DNA of 64,000 bases from contig JAZOQB010000046.1 in NCBI GenBank assembly GCA_045655865.1, positions 1 through 64,000 of the forward strand, read 5' to 3'. The position numbers and the translations under genes are program-made. Source of the DNA: RGIG5579 sp045655865. GTDB taxonomy: Bacteria > Bacillota > Clostridia > Oscillospirales > SIG627. Shown here piece by piece: positions 7,735 through 16,946 of the stretch (positions within the stretch are counted from its first letter, which is position 1; each line of letters opens with the position of its first letter). The notes under the pieces were generated by a model. That model saw only the letters and a list, made by a program, of their open reading frames with translations, searched no databases and was not told the origin of the DNA.

Positions 7735-8969
7735 AAGCGAAACGTTTGTTAATAAATTTAGCAGTATTTTTGCTTTCCAGCTTTATCATTGTCTATATCA
7801 TTATTCAGCTCCTTTCCGGACTTACAACCGATGTTTCTTATGAATATGCCATTGCAAAAACGGCAGAAAATACACTGGAAAAAACCGGGTATCTGGTTCG
7901 CAATGAAAAGGTTCTTTACACCAATGAAAAAGGAATTGTAGCATACTTTACCTCCGAATCCCAAAAAATCGGAGCCAACCAGCTGATCGCTACCGTTTTT
8001 TCAACTTCACAAGGTGTAGATATTCAAAATCAAATTCAAGAAATCGATCAAGAAGTTTCCACACTGGAACGTTCCTCTGTGGACACCAATTATCTTACTT
8101 CCGATATCTCAAAGATCGACGGCAAAATTTATGACTCGTTAGTGAAATTACGTTTAGCCATGCTAGAGGAAGACATTTCACTCACTTCACAGTATAAAGA
8201 TGAGCTTTTAATTCACTTAAACAAGCGACAGTTGATCGTTTCCGGCAAAGAGAATTTTCAAGATCGGATACAGGATCTTCAGCAAAAAAAAGCAGAGCTA
8301 ACCAATTCTCTGCAAGATCTACTGCATTCCGTGTATGCCACGACTCCCGGTTATTTTTCCACATTACTTGATGGTTATGAAAGTGTTTTTACTCCTGAAA
8401 AAGTTAAAAACTTAACTGTGGATTCTTTTCATCAGCTCATTGCCGAAAATAGACATGATTACGGAGAATTAGCCATCGGCAAGATCATTACCGATTTTCA
8501 TTGGCATACGTTGTGCGAGGTTTCCGATGCGGAAGCGGAGGAACTCATCGTAGGCGCTTCTTACCCTGTAACTTTTCTCTATTCCTCCGGACAACAGCTC
8601 AATGCAATTCTGGAAAAAAAAGTAACGCAAACCGATAAGGATTCTGTGGTTCTTTGCTTTTTAATTGAAGAAATCCCTCAAGATTTTGACTATACCAGAC
8701 AACAGCCGATCCGAATCGTCAAAGAAAAAGTTCAAGGCATTGCTTTTCCTCGTTCCGCTCTTCGCGTTCTGAACGGAGTACAAGGCGTTTATGTCATTTC
8801 AGGAAATTCAGTTGTGTTCAGGAAAGTAGATATTATCTATTCTGCTGATTCCTATTATTACAGCTTGGAAAAGGTGCCCGGCGACGAGGATGCCGGATCA
8901 TTCTTATCTCGATATGACCGTGTCATTACCGAAGGAAAGGATTTATATGTCGGAAAAATTCTCAATTGA
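7731..8969 (+). CDS. HlyD-like membrane fusion protein of the sepF cluster
   Basis: A 412-residue protein with one N-terminal membrane helix (residues about 8-32) and a large extracytoplasmic part. The stretch NEKGIVAYFTSESQKIGANQLIATVF resembles the half-lipoyl (barrel-sandwich) unit of HlyD-type adaptors. A predicted coiled coil at about 95-200 (rich in Q, E, K, L) and later beta-rich domains follow. No ABC or RND partner is adjacent. Homologues in Clostridia are found next to yggS and sepF as here, so a link to division or envelope is possible, but the function is unknown. Start and stop overlap both neighbours. Confidence 0.75.
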   Translation: MKAKRLLINLAVFLLSSFIIVYIIIQLLSGLTTDVSYEYAIAKTAENTLEKTGYLVRNEKVLYTNEKGIVAYFTSESQKIGANQLIATVFSTSQGVDIQNQIQEIDQEVSTLERSSVDTNYLTSDISKIDGKIYDSLVKLRLAMLEEDISLTSQYKDELLIHLNKRQLIVSGKENFQDRIQDLQQKKAELTNSLQDLLHSVYATTPGYFSTLLDGYESVFTPEKVKNLTVDSFHQLIAENRHDYGELAIGKIITDFHWHTLCEVSDAEAEELIVGASYPVTFLYSSGQQLNAILEKKVTQTDKDSVVLCFLIEEIPQDFDYTRQQPIRIVKEKVQGIAFPRSALRVLNGVQGVYVISGNSVVFRKVDIIYSADSYYYSLEKVPGDEDAGSFLSRYDRVITEGKDLYVGKILN

Positions 8970-9684
8970 TCCCTCCCCTTCTCTTTCTAATGAAAAAAAG
9001 GACAGGATTAGAGACAGCATTGCTACAATTCAGAAAAACATTGCAGCAAGTGCAAAAAAGAGCCCTTACGGGCAAACACCAAAATTACTCCTTGCTACAA
9101 AAACCAGGAGCCCGGAAGAAATTAATTTTGCAATTTCGCTTGGTGTAGACCTTATTGGTGAAAATCGCGTCCAGGAGCTCTTAGAAAAATACGATCGCAT
9201 TGATAAAAAAGCTTCCATTCATTTTATTGGTGTATTGCAAACAAACAAAGTAAAATATATCATTGATAAAGTCGATATGATACACTCACTAGACCGGATT
9301 GAACTTGCAAAAGAAATCAATCGTCAAGCTGAGAAAATTGGAAAAGTGATGAATGTCTTGTGTGAAGTCAATATCGGCAATGAAAAATCCAAATCCGGCC
9401 TTCTTCCCAATGAGGTCATCCCTTTTCTTGAAAGTATTTCGAAATTTTCGCACTTGCATGTTTGTGGGCTAATGGCAATTCCGCCGAAAATGACATCTTT
9501 TTCGACACAAAAACAATATTTTCAAAAAATTATGGATTTGTATATTGACATATCGGCAAAAAAAATAGATAATATTAGCATGGCGGTGCTTTCGATCGGC
9601 ATGTCTACTGATTATGCCATTGCGATTGAGAGCGGTTCAACGCTCGTTCGTATCGGGACAGCCGCATTTGGCGAGAGAATTTAA
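8947..9684 (+). CDS. yggS: YggS/PROSC family pyridoxal-phosphate homeostasis protein
   Basis: A 245-residue alanine racemase-like TIM-barrel protein that binds PLP and helps balance cellular B6 and amino acid pools. The ATG at 8947 is chosen because AAAGGAT lies just upstream; an in-frame ATG at 8890 lies deep in the previous gene. LLLATKTRS holds the PLP lysine, IGENRVQELLEK follows, and GLMAIPP and the C-terminal IESGSTLVRIGTAAFG phosphate-binding loop are conserved. It overlaps the upstream gene by 23 bases and precedes sepF, a common order in Gram-positive bacteria. Confidence 0.94.
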   Translation: MSEKFSIDPSPSLSNEKKDRIRDSIATIQKNIAASAKKSPYGQTPKLLLATKTRSPEEINFAISLGVDLIGENRVQELLEKYDRIDKKASIHFIGVLQTNKVKYIIDKVDMIHSLDRIELAKEINRQAEKIGKVMNVLCEVNIGNEKSKSGLLPNEVIPFLESISKFSHLHVCGLMAIPPKMTSFSTQKQYFQKIMDLYIDISAKKIDNISMAVLSIGMSTDYAIAIESGSTLVRIGTAAFGERI

Positions 9685-9710
9685 ATATACAATTTTGGAG
9701 GATAAATAAG

Positions 9711-10157
9711 ATGGGCATCAAAGATATCATCGGCAAATTCGTTTATGGAGATAGCGAAGAACAAGTTGGTTATGATGAGGGTTACGAGGCACAAGAAGAC
9801 TACAACGAAATGGCAGATCCGTCGCAAATGATCGACATGGATAGCAGAATTTCTTCTAATGTCAGTGTTTCCAGCGGTTCTTCCATCGAAATGATTGTTG
9901 TAAAACCTGAGAAGTTGGAAACGGTGACTCAGATTGCAGACTATCTGGTAGATCGCAAGACCATCCTTTTGAACCTGGAAGAGACCAACAAGGAAACTGC
10001 ACGCAGACTGATTGACTTTCTCAATGGTGTAGCTTATGCAATTAACGGTGATTTAAGAAAAGTTGCCACAAACACTTACGTGGTTACCCCCAACAATGTG
10101 GAGCTTTCCGGTGAAAAACTGACCGCATCCCAAGACACCGCTTTTGCGAAAGAATAA
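9711..10157 (+). CDS. sepF: Cell division protein SepF
   Basis: A 148-residue cytosolic FtsZ partner that joins the Z-ring to the membrane. The N-terminus (MGIKDIIGKFVYG) is the amphipathic membrane-binding helix, followed by an acidic, variable linker to about residue 60. The folded domain begins at IEMIVVKPEKLETVTQIADY and contains RKTILLNLEETNKETARRLIDFL. A strong GGAGG precedes the ATG. Its neighbours yggS, yggT and divIVA are the usual sepF context. Confidence 0.96.
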   Translation: MGIKDIIGKFVYGDSEEQVGYDEGYEAQEDYNEMADPSQMIDMDSRISSNVSVSSGSSIEMIVVKPEKLETVTQIADYLVDRKTILLNLEETNKETARRLIDFLNGVAYAINGDLRKVATNTYVVTPNNVELSGEKLTASQDTAFAKE

Positions 10158-10163
10158 TCAACA

Positions 10164-10445
10164 TTGCAAGTTTTTATACAAATCATCGTCTCTGTTGTTT
10201 ATTTAGCGATTTTTGCGTTACAACTCTTAATGGTTGCCCGCGCTATCGTTTCTTGGATTCCCTTTGACGATGAAACACCACTAATTCGTTTCCTTTATTG
10301 CACCACGGAGCCTTTGATCCTTCCGATTCGCAACGTGTTAGATCGAAGTCGCTTTCTTTCTGGATTTCCCATTGATCTTTCTTTTTTAATTGCTTATCTG
10401 TTACTTTCAGCTGTGCTATATCTATTACCGGCAGTAAATTTCTAA
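10164..10445 (+). CDS. YggT family membrane protein
   Basis: A 93-residue integral membrane protein with two hydrophobic segments (about 5-27 and 70-90) flanking a loop with IVSWIPFDDETPLIRFLYC and EPLILPIRNVLD, the family's conserved central part. The start is a TTG at 10164, seven bases after the sepF stop, with only a weak ribosome-binding site, so translation may depend on sepF. In the sepF cluster it is thought to act in division or membrane organisation; the biochemical role is unknown. Confidence 0.88.
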   Translation: MQVFIQIIVSVVYLAIFALQLLMVARAIVSWIPFDDETPLIRFLYCTTEPLILPIRNVLDRSRFLSGFPIDLSFLIAYLLLSAVLYLLPAVNF

Positions 10446-10461
10446 CACGAAAGGAACTTTC

Positions 10462-11052
10462 ATGATCGCTCCCCACGAGTTAAAAAACAAAACCTTTTCA
10501 AGAGCAGTTCGCGGCTATAATCCGGTAGAAGTGGATGAATATTTTGATTTTTTGATTGAAAAGTATACTGAGGCGTATAAAACCGCGACCGAACTGGAAC
10601 AAAAATTCCACAAAGTTCAAGCTAAATACGCTGAGCTGTCAAACGACGAAGAATCCATTCGATCCGCTATTTTAAAAGCACAAAAGCTTGGTGAAGCAAT
10701 CGTGAACAATGCTCACAAGGAGGCAGCCGCCAAAGAGGATGATCTTCGTGGCCGCTGCGATGAGATCATCGCACAAGCGAAATTGAAAGTAGAAGAAGAA
10801 AAGGAAAATATTGTCCGCTTAAGAAAGCTCGCCCTTGATTTTCAGCACAAGCTTTACGGTGATTATGTAAAGCACGTTGAAATGATCCAGGAAATGAAAT
10901 TAGACGAAATGCCGGAACCCAATTCATTTTTCCAAGAAGATGAAGCTTTTGAACATGCAAAGAAAGAAGCTCTCGATGGCTCCGAAATTACGCTCTTAAC
11001 TTCAGCTGAAGAAGAAAAGAACTCACAGGACAACATTTCCTCGCTTACATGA
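10462..11052 (+). CDS. divIVA: DivIVA domain protein
   Basis: A 196-residue coiled-coil protein. The N-terminal domain (IAPHELKNKTFSRAVRGYNP, then VEVDEYFDFL) is the membrane-curvature-binding DivIVA/GpsB domain, and the rest to about residue 150 is charged, heptad-like coiled coil. The acidic tail (after about 155) is variable. It marks poles and septa in Gram-positive cells and recruits division, segregation or wall proteins. GAAAGGAAC precedes the ATG at 10462. Confidence 0.93.
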   Translation: MIAPHELKNKTFSRAVRGYNPVEVDEYFDFLIEKYTEAYKTATELEQKFHKVQAKYAELSNDEESIRSAILKAQKLGEAIVNNAHKEAAAKEDDLRGRCDEIIAQAKLKVEEEKENIVRLRKLALDFQHKLYGDYVKHVEMIQEMKLDEMPEPNSFFQEDEAFEHAKKEALDGSEITLLTSAEEEKNSQDNISSLT

Positions 11053-11102
11053 AACCGAATGGCCGCCATGGTGCGGCCTATTCGTTGTTATAAGGTGTTT
11101 TT

Positions 11103-11627
11103 ATGCTCATTACACTGATCATTCTTTTCATCGTTGCGATCGATCAAATAACAAAATACTTAGCTGCTTTTTTTTTAATTGAAAAAGCAAGCGCATCCTT
11201 TCTCCCCGGGCTCCTCTCTTTCCGATATCATGAAAACCCTGGAGCGGCTTGGGGAATTTTACAGAACCAGCGCTGGGTTTTTATGATTATTTCCAGTATC
11301 GCGATCCTTCTCTTTATTTTTTACCTTATTTATACACGAAAAGAGAAATTGTCGTTTCTGTTTCGCCTTTCGATTTCTTTTTTTATAGGGGGAGGAATCG
11401 GCAATATGATCGATCGAGTACGTTTAGGTTATGTGATCGACTTTCTGAGCTTTGATTTTATCGACTTCCCAATTTTTAATATAGCAGACAGCTTTATTTC
11501 CATTGGAGCGGTTTTGATGGTTCTGCACCTAATTTTAGATTTCATACAGGAACAACAGTCAAAAAAAATCTCATCATGTCGTAACACGATAGATGACGAT
11601 GTAAAACCAACGGATTGCAAACGATGA
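11103..11627 (+). CDS. lspA: Lipoprotein signal peptidase (signal peptidase II)
   Basis: A 174-residue membrane aspartic protease that cleaves prolipoproteins before the lipid-modified Cys. Four hydrophobic helices are visible. The first catalytic Asp lies in GGGIGNMIDRV and the second in FNIADSFI, and ENPGAAWGI is the conserved strand before helix 2. Its substrates in this window include the lipoproteins starting at 29515, 41219 and 52039. It overlaps the next start by four bases. Confidence 0.96.
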   Translation: MLITLIILFIVAIDQITKYLAAFFLIEKASASFLPGLLSFRYHENPGAAWGILQNQRWVFMIISSIAILLFIFYLIYTRKEKLSFLFRLSISFFIGGGIGNMIDRVRLGYVIDFLSFDFIDFPIFNIADSFISIGAVLMVLHLILDFIQEQQSKKISSCRNTIDDDVKPTDCKR

Positions 11628-12553
11628 TAACTTGTCAACCGGAGAACATTCTTATTTCTCAAGAAGAAGGAATTCGTCTTGATCTGTTTCTCTCACACAA
11701 TCTGCAGCTCTCGCGTTCACGCTCTGTACAGCTAATTGAAAAAGGCGATGTCCTTGTCAACGGAGAGACCGTCAGCAAGAAGCATCTGCTGTCCATCGGC
11801 GATAAGATTCATTTTGTATTCCCGGAGAACGAGGAAATTGAAGCGCTTCCGGAGAATATCCCTTTAGACATTTTCTATGAAGATCGTGACTTGATTGTTG
11901 TCAACAAACCGCAAGGCATGGTCGTTCACCCTGCGCCCGGCAATCATAGTGGAACCCTTGTCAATGCTCTTCTCTATCACTGCAAAGATTCTCTCTCCGG
12001 GATCAATGGTAAATTACGCCCCGGCATTGTGCATCGCATTGATAAAGATACCAGCGGGTTGATTGTTGTTGCAAAAAATGACGAAGCACACATTGGCCTT
12101 GCCGCTATGTTTCAAGATCATTCGTTTACCAGAAAGTATCAGGCTATTGTCTACGGCGGTCCAAGAACTGACTCCGGTAGCGTTAATCTTTCCATTGGCA
12201 GAAGTCAAAAAGACCGAAAGAAAATGGCTTGTTATCCCATCGGTTCACCAAACACAAAAGAGGCACGGACCCATTTTCAAGTTTTAGAACGGATGTCTGG
12301 ATATTCTCACTTGGAATTAACTCTTGAGACCGGCAGAACCCATCAAATACGCGTTCATATGCTTTCCCTTTCCTGTCCGGTTTTAGCGGACCCTCTATAC
12401 GCCGGCGGCAGAAAGAACTTTGGTCTATCCGGACAGTGCCTTCATGCAAAAATTTTAGGATTTCGTCACCCCATAAGTGGCAAGAACTTGTATTTTGATT
12501 CTGCTCTTCCCTCTTATTTTGAAAACACACTGACACTTTTGAGGAAATTATAA
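11624..12553 (+). CDS. rluD: RluA-family pseudouridine synthase (RluD-type)
   Basis: A 309-residue enzyme. The S4 RNA-binding domain is N-terminal (about 15-75: IRLDLFLSHNLQLSRSRSVQ). The catalytic domain has HRIDKDTSGLIVVAK with the nucleophilic Asp, and LETGRTHQIRVHM. The ATG at 11624 overlaps the lspA stop (ATGA); an upstream in-frame TTG at 11615 is less likely. Position after lspA is conserved in many Firmicutes. The exact rRNA or tRNA target is not determined by sequence alone. Confidence 0.94.
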   Translation: MITCQPENILISQEEGIRLDLFLSHNLQLSRSRSVQLIEKGDVLVNGETVSKKHLLSIGDKIHFVFPENEEIEALPENIPLDIFYEDRDLIVVNKPQGMVVHPAPGNHSGTLVNALLYHCKDSLSGINGKLRPGIVHRIDKDTSGLIVVAKNDEAHIGLAAMFQDHSFTRKYQAIVYGGPRTDSGSVNLSIGRSQKDRKKMACYPIGSPNTKEARTHFQVLERMSGYSHLELTLETGRTHQIRVHMLSLSCPVLADPLYAGGRKNFGLSGQCLHAKILGFRHPISGKNLYFDSALPSYFENTLTLLRKL

Positions 12554-12559
12554 TCTGTA

Positions 12560-13375
12560 ATGAAAAAATTCAATCAGTATCTGATTGTTTCCGATCTGGA
12601 TGGAACTTTTTTAGGAGAGCGTGGTACACTTGTTCCAAAGAACTTGAAAGCGATCCGCTATTTTGTTGATAACGGCGGATTGTTTACCATCGCGACCGGA
12701 CGCGACTTTCGCGTATTAAAGTACGTGTTTCCTAATGCAAGAGACTTTATTTCGTGTCCTGCTATCCTTTGCAACGGATGCTACCTCTACGATTTCAACA
12801 CAGAGCGCATGCAAGGTGTAATTTCTCTTAACAAAGAAGAGCTGCTTCCCATTTTAGATAGAATTTACGATCAATTTCCAAATATCGGCTACCGTATCAG
12901 CTTTGATCTTGGCTTTTTGTGTCCCGATCACGTGCCGCTCCCTTTCCAAAAGGATACTTCCCTTTCCCCCATTATCGTAAGGGGACGCTTAAAAGATTAT
13001 ATTGAATATCCTTGGCATAAGCTGGTTTTTGTTGGATCACCTTTACAGATCCAATCGCTTTCGGAATTTGTTTCCACTCTTCCCTTACGTTCCATGAATA
13101 CAACGACCTCTTCTCCCGAGTTGCTGGAGTTACTCCCCCGTGGAGCCGGTAAGGGAAATAAGCTTGGTGACCTAAAAAATCTCTATTCAAGTCGAACCAT
13201 TGTTGGCGTCGGAGACTTTGAAAATGATTTCGATCTTTTAGAAAAAGCCGACATATCAGCTTGTCCGGAGAATGCTCTTGACACTATAAAAGATATTTCT
13301 TTGCTTCAACTCTGCCATCACCGTGACGGTTGCATTGCAGATTTGATATATAAATTGGATTCAGGCAAAAAATAA
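12560..13375 (+). CDS. Cof-type HAD superfamily phosphatase
   Basis: A 271-residue cytosolic phosphatase of the HAD IIB type. The motif I DLDGTFL has the catalytic Asp pair at residues 12 and 14. FTIATGRDFR is the motif II region. ELLPRGAGKGNKL supplies the motif III Lys, and GVGDFENDFDLLEKAD is motif IV. A cap domain lies between about 85 and 185. Such enzymes hydrolyse sugar phosphates or other small phosphate esters; the substrate cannot be inferred. It starts seven bases after rluD. Confidence 0.9.
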   Translation: MKKFNQYLIVSDLDGTFLGERGTLVPKNLKAIRYFVDNGGLFTIATGRDFRVLKYVFPNARDFISCPAILCNGCYLYDFNTERMQGVISLNKEELLPILDRIYDQFPNIGYRISFDLGFLCPDHVPLPFQKDTSLSPIIVRGRLKDYIEYPWHKLVFVGSPLQIQSLSEFVSTLPLRSMNTTTSSPELLELLPRGAGKGNKLGDLKNLYSSRTIVGVGDFENDFDLLEKADISACPENALDTIKDISLLQLCHHRDGCIADLIYKLDSGKK

Positions 13376-13393
13376 CCATATTGGAGGAAAATC

Positions 13394-14230
13394 ATGGAAA
13401 ACAAACAAAAGCTTGAGCTTCAAAAAGTTGCCACTAAAATCAGGCTCGGCGCTCTTGAAGAGATCTTCAGCGCTTCTTCCGGCCATCCCGGCGGATCTCT
13501 TTCAATCGCTGAAATTCTTGCTTATCTGTATTTTGATAAGATGAACATCGATCCTAAAAATCCCAAAATGGCCGATCGTGATCGTTTTGTTTTGTCCAAG
13601 GGTCATACTTGTCCCGCCCTTTATGCAACGCTTGCGCTTCGCGGATATTTTAGCACAGATCTTTTAAAAACCTTCCGCAACAAAACCAGCATTCTTCAGG
13701 GACATCCGGATATGAAACATATCCCCGGCATCGATATGTCTTCCGGGTCTCTGGGTCAGGGCATCTCTGCCGCTTGCGGCATTGCTCTCAGTGCAAAGCT
13801 TGATAAAAAGGATTATCGAGTATACACGGTTCTAGGTGACGGAGAATTAGAAGAAGGACAGGTTTGGGAAGCAGCCATGTTCGCTTCTCACTATGGTTTG
13901 AACAACCTCTGCGCATTCATTGACTTTAACGGTCTGCAGATTGACGGCGATATCACCAAAGTTATGAACCCCACACCCATTGATGCTAAATTTGCCGCCT
14001 TTGGTTGGAACGTTGCTGTAATTGATGGTCACAATTTAGACGAGATCGAAGCGGCAGTTGCACAAGCAGAAAAAAGCGACAAGCCCTTTGCCATCGTTTG
14101 TAAGTGCGTCAAGGGCAAAGGCGTGTCCTTTATGGAAAATGAAGCCGGTTGGCACGGAAATGCTCCCAACGCTGAACAATACGAAACCGCAAAAGCCGAA
14201 CTTGAAGCGGCTCTCGCAGAACTGAACTGA
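13394..14230 (+). CDS. Transketolase, N-terminal subunit
   Basis: A 278-residue thiamine pyrophosphate-binding half of a split transketolase. SSGHPGGSLSIAEILAYLYF near residue 27 and FVLSKGHTCPALYA near 71 are typical. The TPP/Mg motif reads LGDGELEEGQVWEA near residue 150, and NGLQIDG follows. With the next gene it forms the two-subunit enzyme that moves two-carbon units in the pentose phosphate pathway. GGAGGAAAATC precedes the ATG. Confidence 0.95.
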   Translation: MENKQKLELQKVATKIRLGALEEIFSASSGHPGGSLSIAEILAYLYFDKMNIDPKNPKMADRDRFVLSKGHTCPALYATLALRGYFSTDLLKTFRNKTSILQGHPDMKHIPGIDMSSGSLGQGISAACGIALSAKLDKKDYRVYTVLGDGELEEGQVWEAAMFASHYGLNNLCAFIDFNGLQIDGDITKVMNPTPIDAKFAAFGWNVAVIDGHNLDEIEAAVAQAEKSDKPFAIVCKCVKGKGVSFMENEAGWHGNAPNAEQYETAKAELEAALAELN

Positions 14231-14244
14231 TCAGGAAAGGAACG

Positions 14245-15219
14245 GTGAAATCAATGAAACTTCAAAAGAAATATGAAATCGGTCAAAAAATTGCAACCAG
14301 AGAAGCCTATGGCGATGCTTTGGCTGAATTTGGAGCTGATGAAAACATCGTGGTAATGGATGCCGACCTTTCCAAATCCACAAAAACTGCCAATTTTAAG
14401 AAAGCATATCCGGATCGCTTTATCAACTGCGGTATCGCAGAGGCTAATATGATTAGTGTTGCAGCAGGCCTTGCCACAACAGGTAAAACCGTGTTTGCAA
14501 GCTCCTTTGCAATGTTTGCTGCCGGAAGAGCGTTTGAACAAGTTCGCAACTCTGTTTGTTATCCTCATTTGAATGTAAAGATCGGTGCAACTCATGCCGG
14601 TATTACTGTAGGTGAAGATGGCGCTACTCACCAATGCAACGAGGATATTTCAATTATGAGAACCATCCCCGGCATGGTAGTTATCAATCCCGGCGACGCT
14701 GTTGAAGCCAGAGCTGCCGTGTATGCGGCTATCCACTATAACGGACCTGTATATCTGCGCTTTGGTAGACTTGCAGTACCGGTGGTAAATGACGAGGAGA
14801 CCTTCGAGTTTGAAATCGGAAAAGGCCAGCAGCTCCGTGAAGGAACAGATGTCACCATCGTTTCCACCGGAATTTGCACCGCAGAAGCCTTAAAAGCAGC
14901 CGATGAACTGAAAAAGGAAGGCATCTCTGCCGCCGTTGTTAACATTCACACCATCAAGCCGATCGACAAAGAGATTCTGAAGCTGAATGCCGAAAAAACC
15001 GGATGCATTGTCACCGCTGAAGAGCATAACGTGATTGGCGGCCTTGGAAGTGCAGTCTGCGAAGCTCTTGCCGAAGAGTGCCCCGTTCCTGTTTTGCGTG
15101 TAGGCGTCAACGACTGCTTCGGCAAGTCCGGCAAAGCCGGCGATCTGATTGATGAATTCGGCCTGTCCGCCCGTTTCATTGTTGAAAAGGCAAAAGCCGC
15201 CATCAATTTGAAAAAATAA
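14245..15219 (+). CDS. Transketolase, C-terminal subunit
   Basis: A 324-residue pyrimidine-binding and C-terminal half of the split transketolase. EAYGDALAEFG near residue 25, DADLSKST, FINCGIAEANMISVAAGLA (with the TPP-activating Glu) and HAGITVGEDGATHQ are characteristic. The GTG at 14245 fits the AGGAAAGG at 14233-14240 better than the ATG at 14254, so the start is uncertain by three codons. It is the last gene of the operon. Confidence 0.94.
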   Translation: MKSMKLQKKYEIGQKIATREAYGDALAEFGADENIVVMDADLSKSTKTANFKKAYPDRFINCGIAEANMISVAAGLATTGKTVFASSFAMFAAGRAFEQVRNSVCYPHLNVKIGATHAGITVGEDGATHQCNEDISIMRTIPGMVVINPGDAVEARAAVYAAIHYNGPVYLRFGRLAVPVVNDEETFEFEIGKGQQLREGTDVTIVSTGICTAEALKAADELKKEGISAAVVNIHTIKPIDKEILKLNAEKTGCIVTAEEHNVIGGLGSAVCEALAEECPVPVLRVGVNDCFGKSGKAGDLIDEFGLSARFIVEKAKAAINLKK

Positions 15220-15230
15220 CAAAACGATTA

Positions 15231-15266
15231 AAAAAAGGATAAGGGATTTCTCCCTTATCCTTTTTT
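15231..15266 (+). terminator. Strong intrinsic terminator of the queA-transketolase operon
   Basis: A 16-bp perfect stem (AAAAAAGGATAAGGGA, loop TTTC, complement) ending in a T run. Confidence 0.9.
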
Positions 15267-15372
15267 ATATCACCTAATCTACATTGGTACATTTAAATTC
15301 AGTTAATATAACATAGACAAAATCGTAATGCTAATATAAAATAGAATCAATATCAATTTTAGAAGGTGTGTT

Positions 15373-16824
15373 ATGGTTTGCAAAAAATTTGTGCCAAAAA
15401 ATGTTTTGAAGTTTTTTTATGAAATTTCAAAAATTCCACGCGGATCCGGAAACATGAGCAATATTACAGAATACTGTCTTCGTTTTGCAAAAGAACGAGG
15501 ACTGAAATCTTTTCAAGATGATGCCGGCAATATTATGATCTTCAAAGACGGAACAAAAGGATATGAAAATCGTGAAGCTATCATTCTCCAAGGTCATCTT
15601 GATATGGTCTGCGAAAAACGCGAAAACTGCAAAAAGAATATGGATCAGGAGGGCGTCGACGTTTTATGCGACGGAAAATACCTGTATGCCGACGGCACCA
15701 CGCTAGGTGGTGATAACGGCATTGCAATTGCCTATATCCTGGCAATTTTAGATGACAATGGTACAATCTCTCATCCGCCTTTGGAAGCACTTTTGACAGT
15801 TGATGAAGAAATTGGATTGAACGGTGCAAATAAGCTGGACAGCACAAATCTCAAGGGAAAACGCCTCATTAACCTTGACTCTGAAGAAGAAGGTGTCTTG
15901 ACGGTAAGTTGTGCCGGCGGAGTACGCGTGAACTGGATACTTCCGGTTTTATATGATAACAATTCGAAGAAGAAGTGCGCAAAGACGCTATCCGTAAAAG
16001 GACTTCTGAGCGGACACTCCGGAATGGACATAGGAAAAGGACGCAAGAATGCTGCCATTCTTTTAACAAAATTTATCTACGAACTGAAAAATCATTTTCC
16101 CATCCACATATCAAATTTTGAATCGGGCGGCCGATTAAACGTGATTCCAAGTACAGCAAGCGCGACAATATGTTTTGACAGTTCCCTGCAGGATCACTTT
16201 GAACGCTTACTCTCAAACTTTAATGTTAAGCTAAAGATTGCGTGTGCTCAGACAGAGCCAAATGCTGAAATTATATCTGTAGCTGTTGATTCCCCCGACA
16301 AATATTTGAACCGGGACTCCAGCAACATATTAATATCAGCACTTATGCTGATACCTAACGGAGTTTTGGAAATCTGTGAAAAGCCTTCCATTCTTATCAA
16401 AACTTCTTCTAATCTTGGTAGTGTTTCCATCCAAAATGATAAGTTGATTTTGGAATTCTTGATTCGGTCAAATGTTGAAAACGGGAAAAATGAAATCATT
16501 GAAAAATTTCGGTGTTTGTCTGAAAGTCTCGGTGGAATTTTATCGCTGAGCGAAGATTATCCGGCGTGGGAGTATCAAAGCATGTCTCCGCTTCGCGAGG
16601 TCATGGCAGAAACCTATGAATCTATGTATGGCAAAAAAATGAGCATTTGTTCCATCCATGCAGGCCTGGAATGTGGAATTTTTGCAAAAAAAATTACTGG
16701 TTTAGATATGGTTTCCATTGGTCCGAATATGGAAAACGTTCACACGCCAAGCGAGCGGGTGGAAATCGAATCGGTGATTCGGTGCTGGGAATTTCTTTTA
16801 AAAGTGCTCGAAAATCTAAAATAA
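15373..16824 (+). CDS. pepD: Aminoacyl-histidine dipeptidase (PepD-type, M20)
   Basis: A 483-residue cytosolic zinc dipeptidase. LQGHLDMVCEKR near residue 75 supplies the first metal ligand and catalytic Asp, and TTLGGDNGIAIAYIL the bridging Asp. TVDEEIGLNGA holds the catalytic Glu pair. LSGHSGMDIGKGRKNA marks the lid domain, and HTPSERVEIES near the end gives the last His ligand. It hydrolyses Xaa-His and other dipeptides. AGAAGGTGT precedes the ATG, and it stands alone between the transketolase terminator and the ABC cassette. Confidence 0.93.
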   Translation: MVCKKFVPKNVLKFFYEISKIPRGSGNMSNITEYCLRFAKERGLKSFQDDAGNIMIFKDGTKGYENREAIILQGHLDMVCEKRENCKKNMDQEGVDVLCDGKYLYADGTTLGGDNGIAIAYILAILDDNGTISHPPLEALLTVDEEIGLNGANKLDSTNLKGKRLINLDSEEEGVLTVSCAGGVRVNWILPVLYDNNSKKKCAKTLSVKGLLSGHSGMDIGKGRKNAAILLTKFIYELKNHFPIHISNFESGGRLNVIPSTASATICFDSSLQDHFERLLSNFNVKLKIACAQTEPNAEIISVAVDSPDKYLNRDSSNILISALMLIPNGVLEICEKPSILIKTSSNLGSVSIQNDKLILEFLIRSNVENGKNEIIEKFRCLSESLGGILSLSEDYPAWEYQSMSPLREVMAETYESMYGKKMSICSIHAGLECGIFAKKITGLDMVSIGPNMENVHTPSERVEIESVIRCWEFLLKVLENLK

Positions 16825-16911
16825 ATTCAAAAAGAACACATGCAAAATGCCGATTAAGTATCAAAATTAACCGAACAGACAAAAAATCACTTTTTTTCCT
16901 TTTAAATTTGC

Positions 16912-16917
16912 TATAAT
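16912..16917 (+). promoter_or_regulatory. Extended -10 promoter element of the ABC/LytTR cassette
   Basis: A perfect TATAAT preceded by TTTGC (extended -10, TGN). No good -35 lies 16-18 bases upstream. AAAGGAGGA follows before the ATG at 16947. Confidence 0.55.
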
Positions 16918-16946
16918 TGCATTGCAAATATAAAGGAGGAAGTCGT

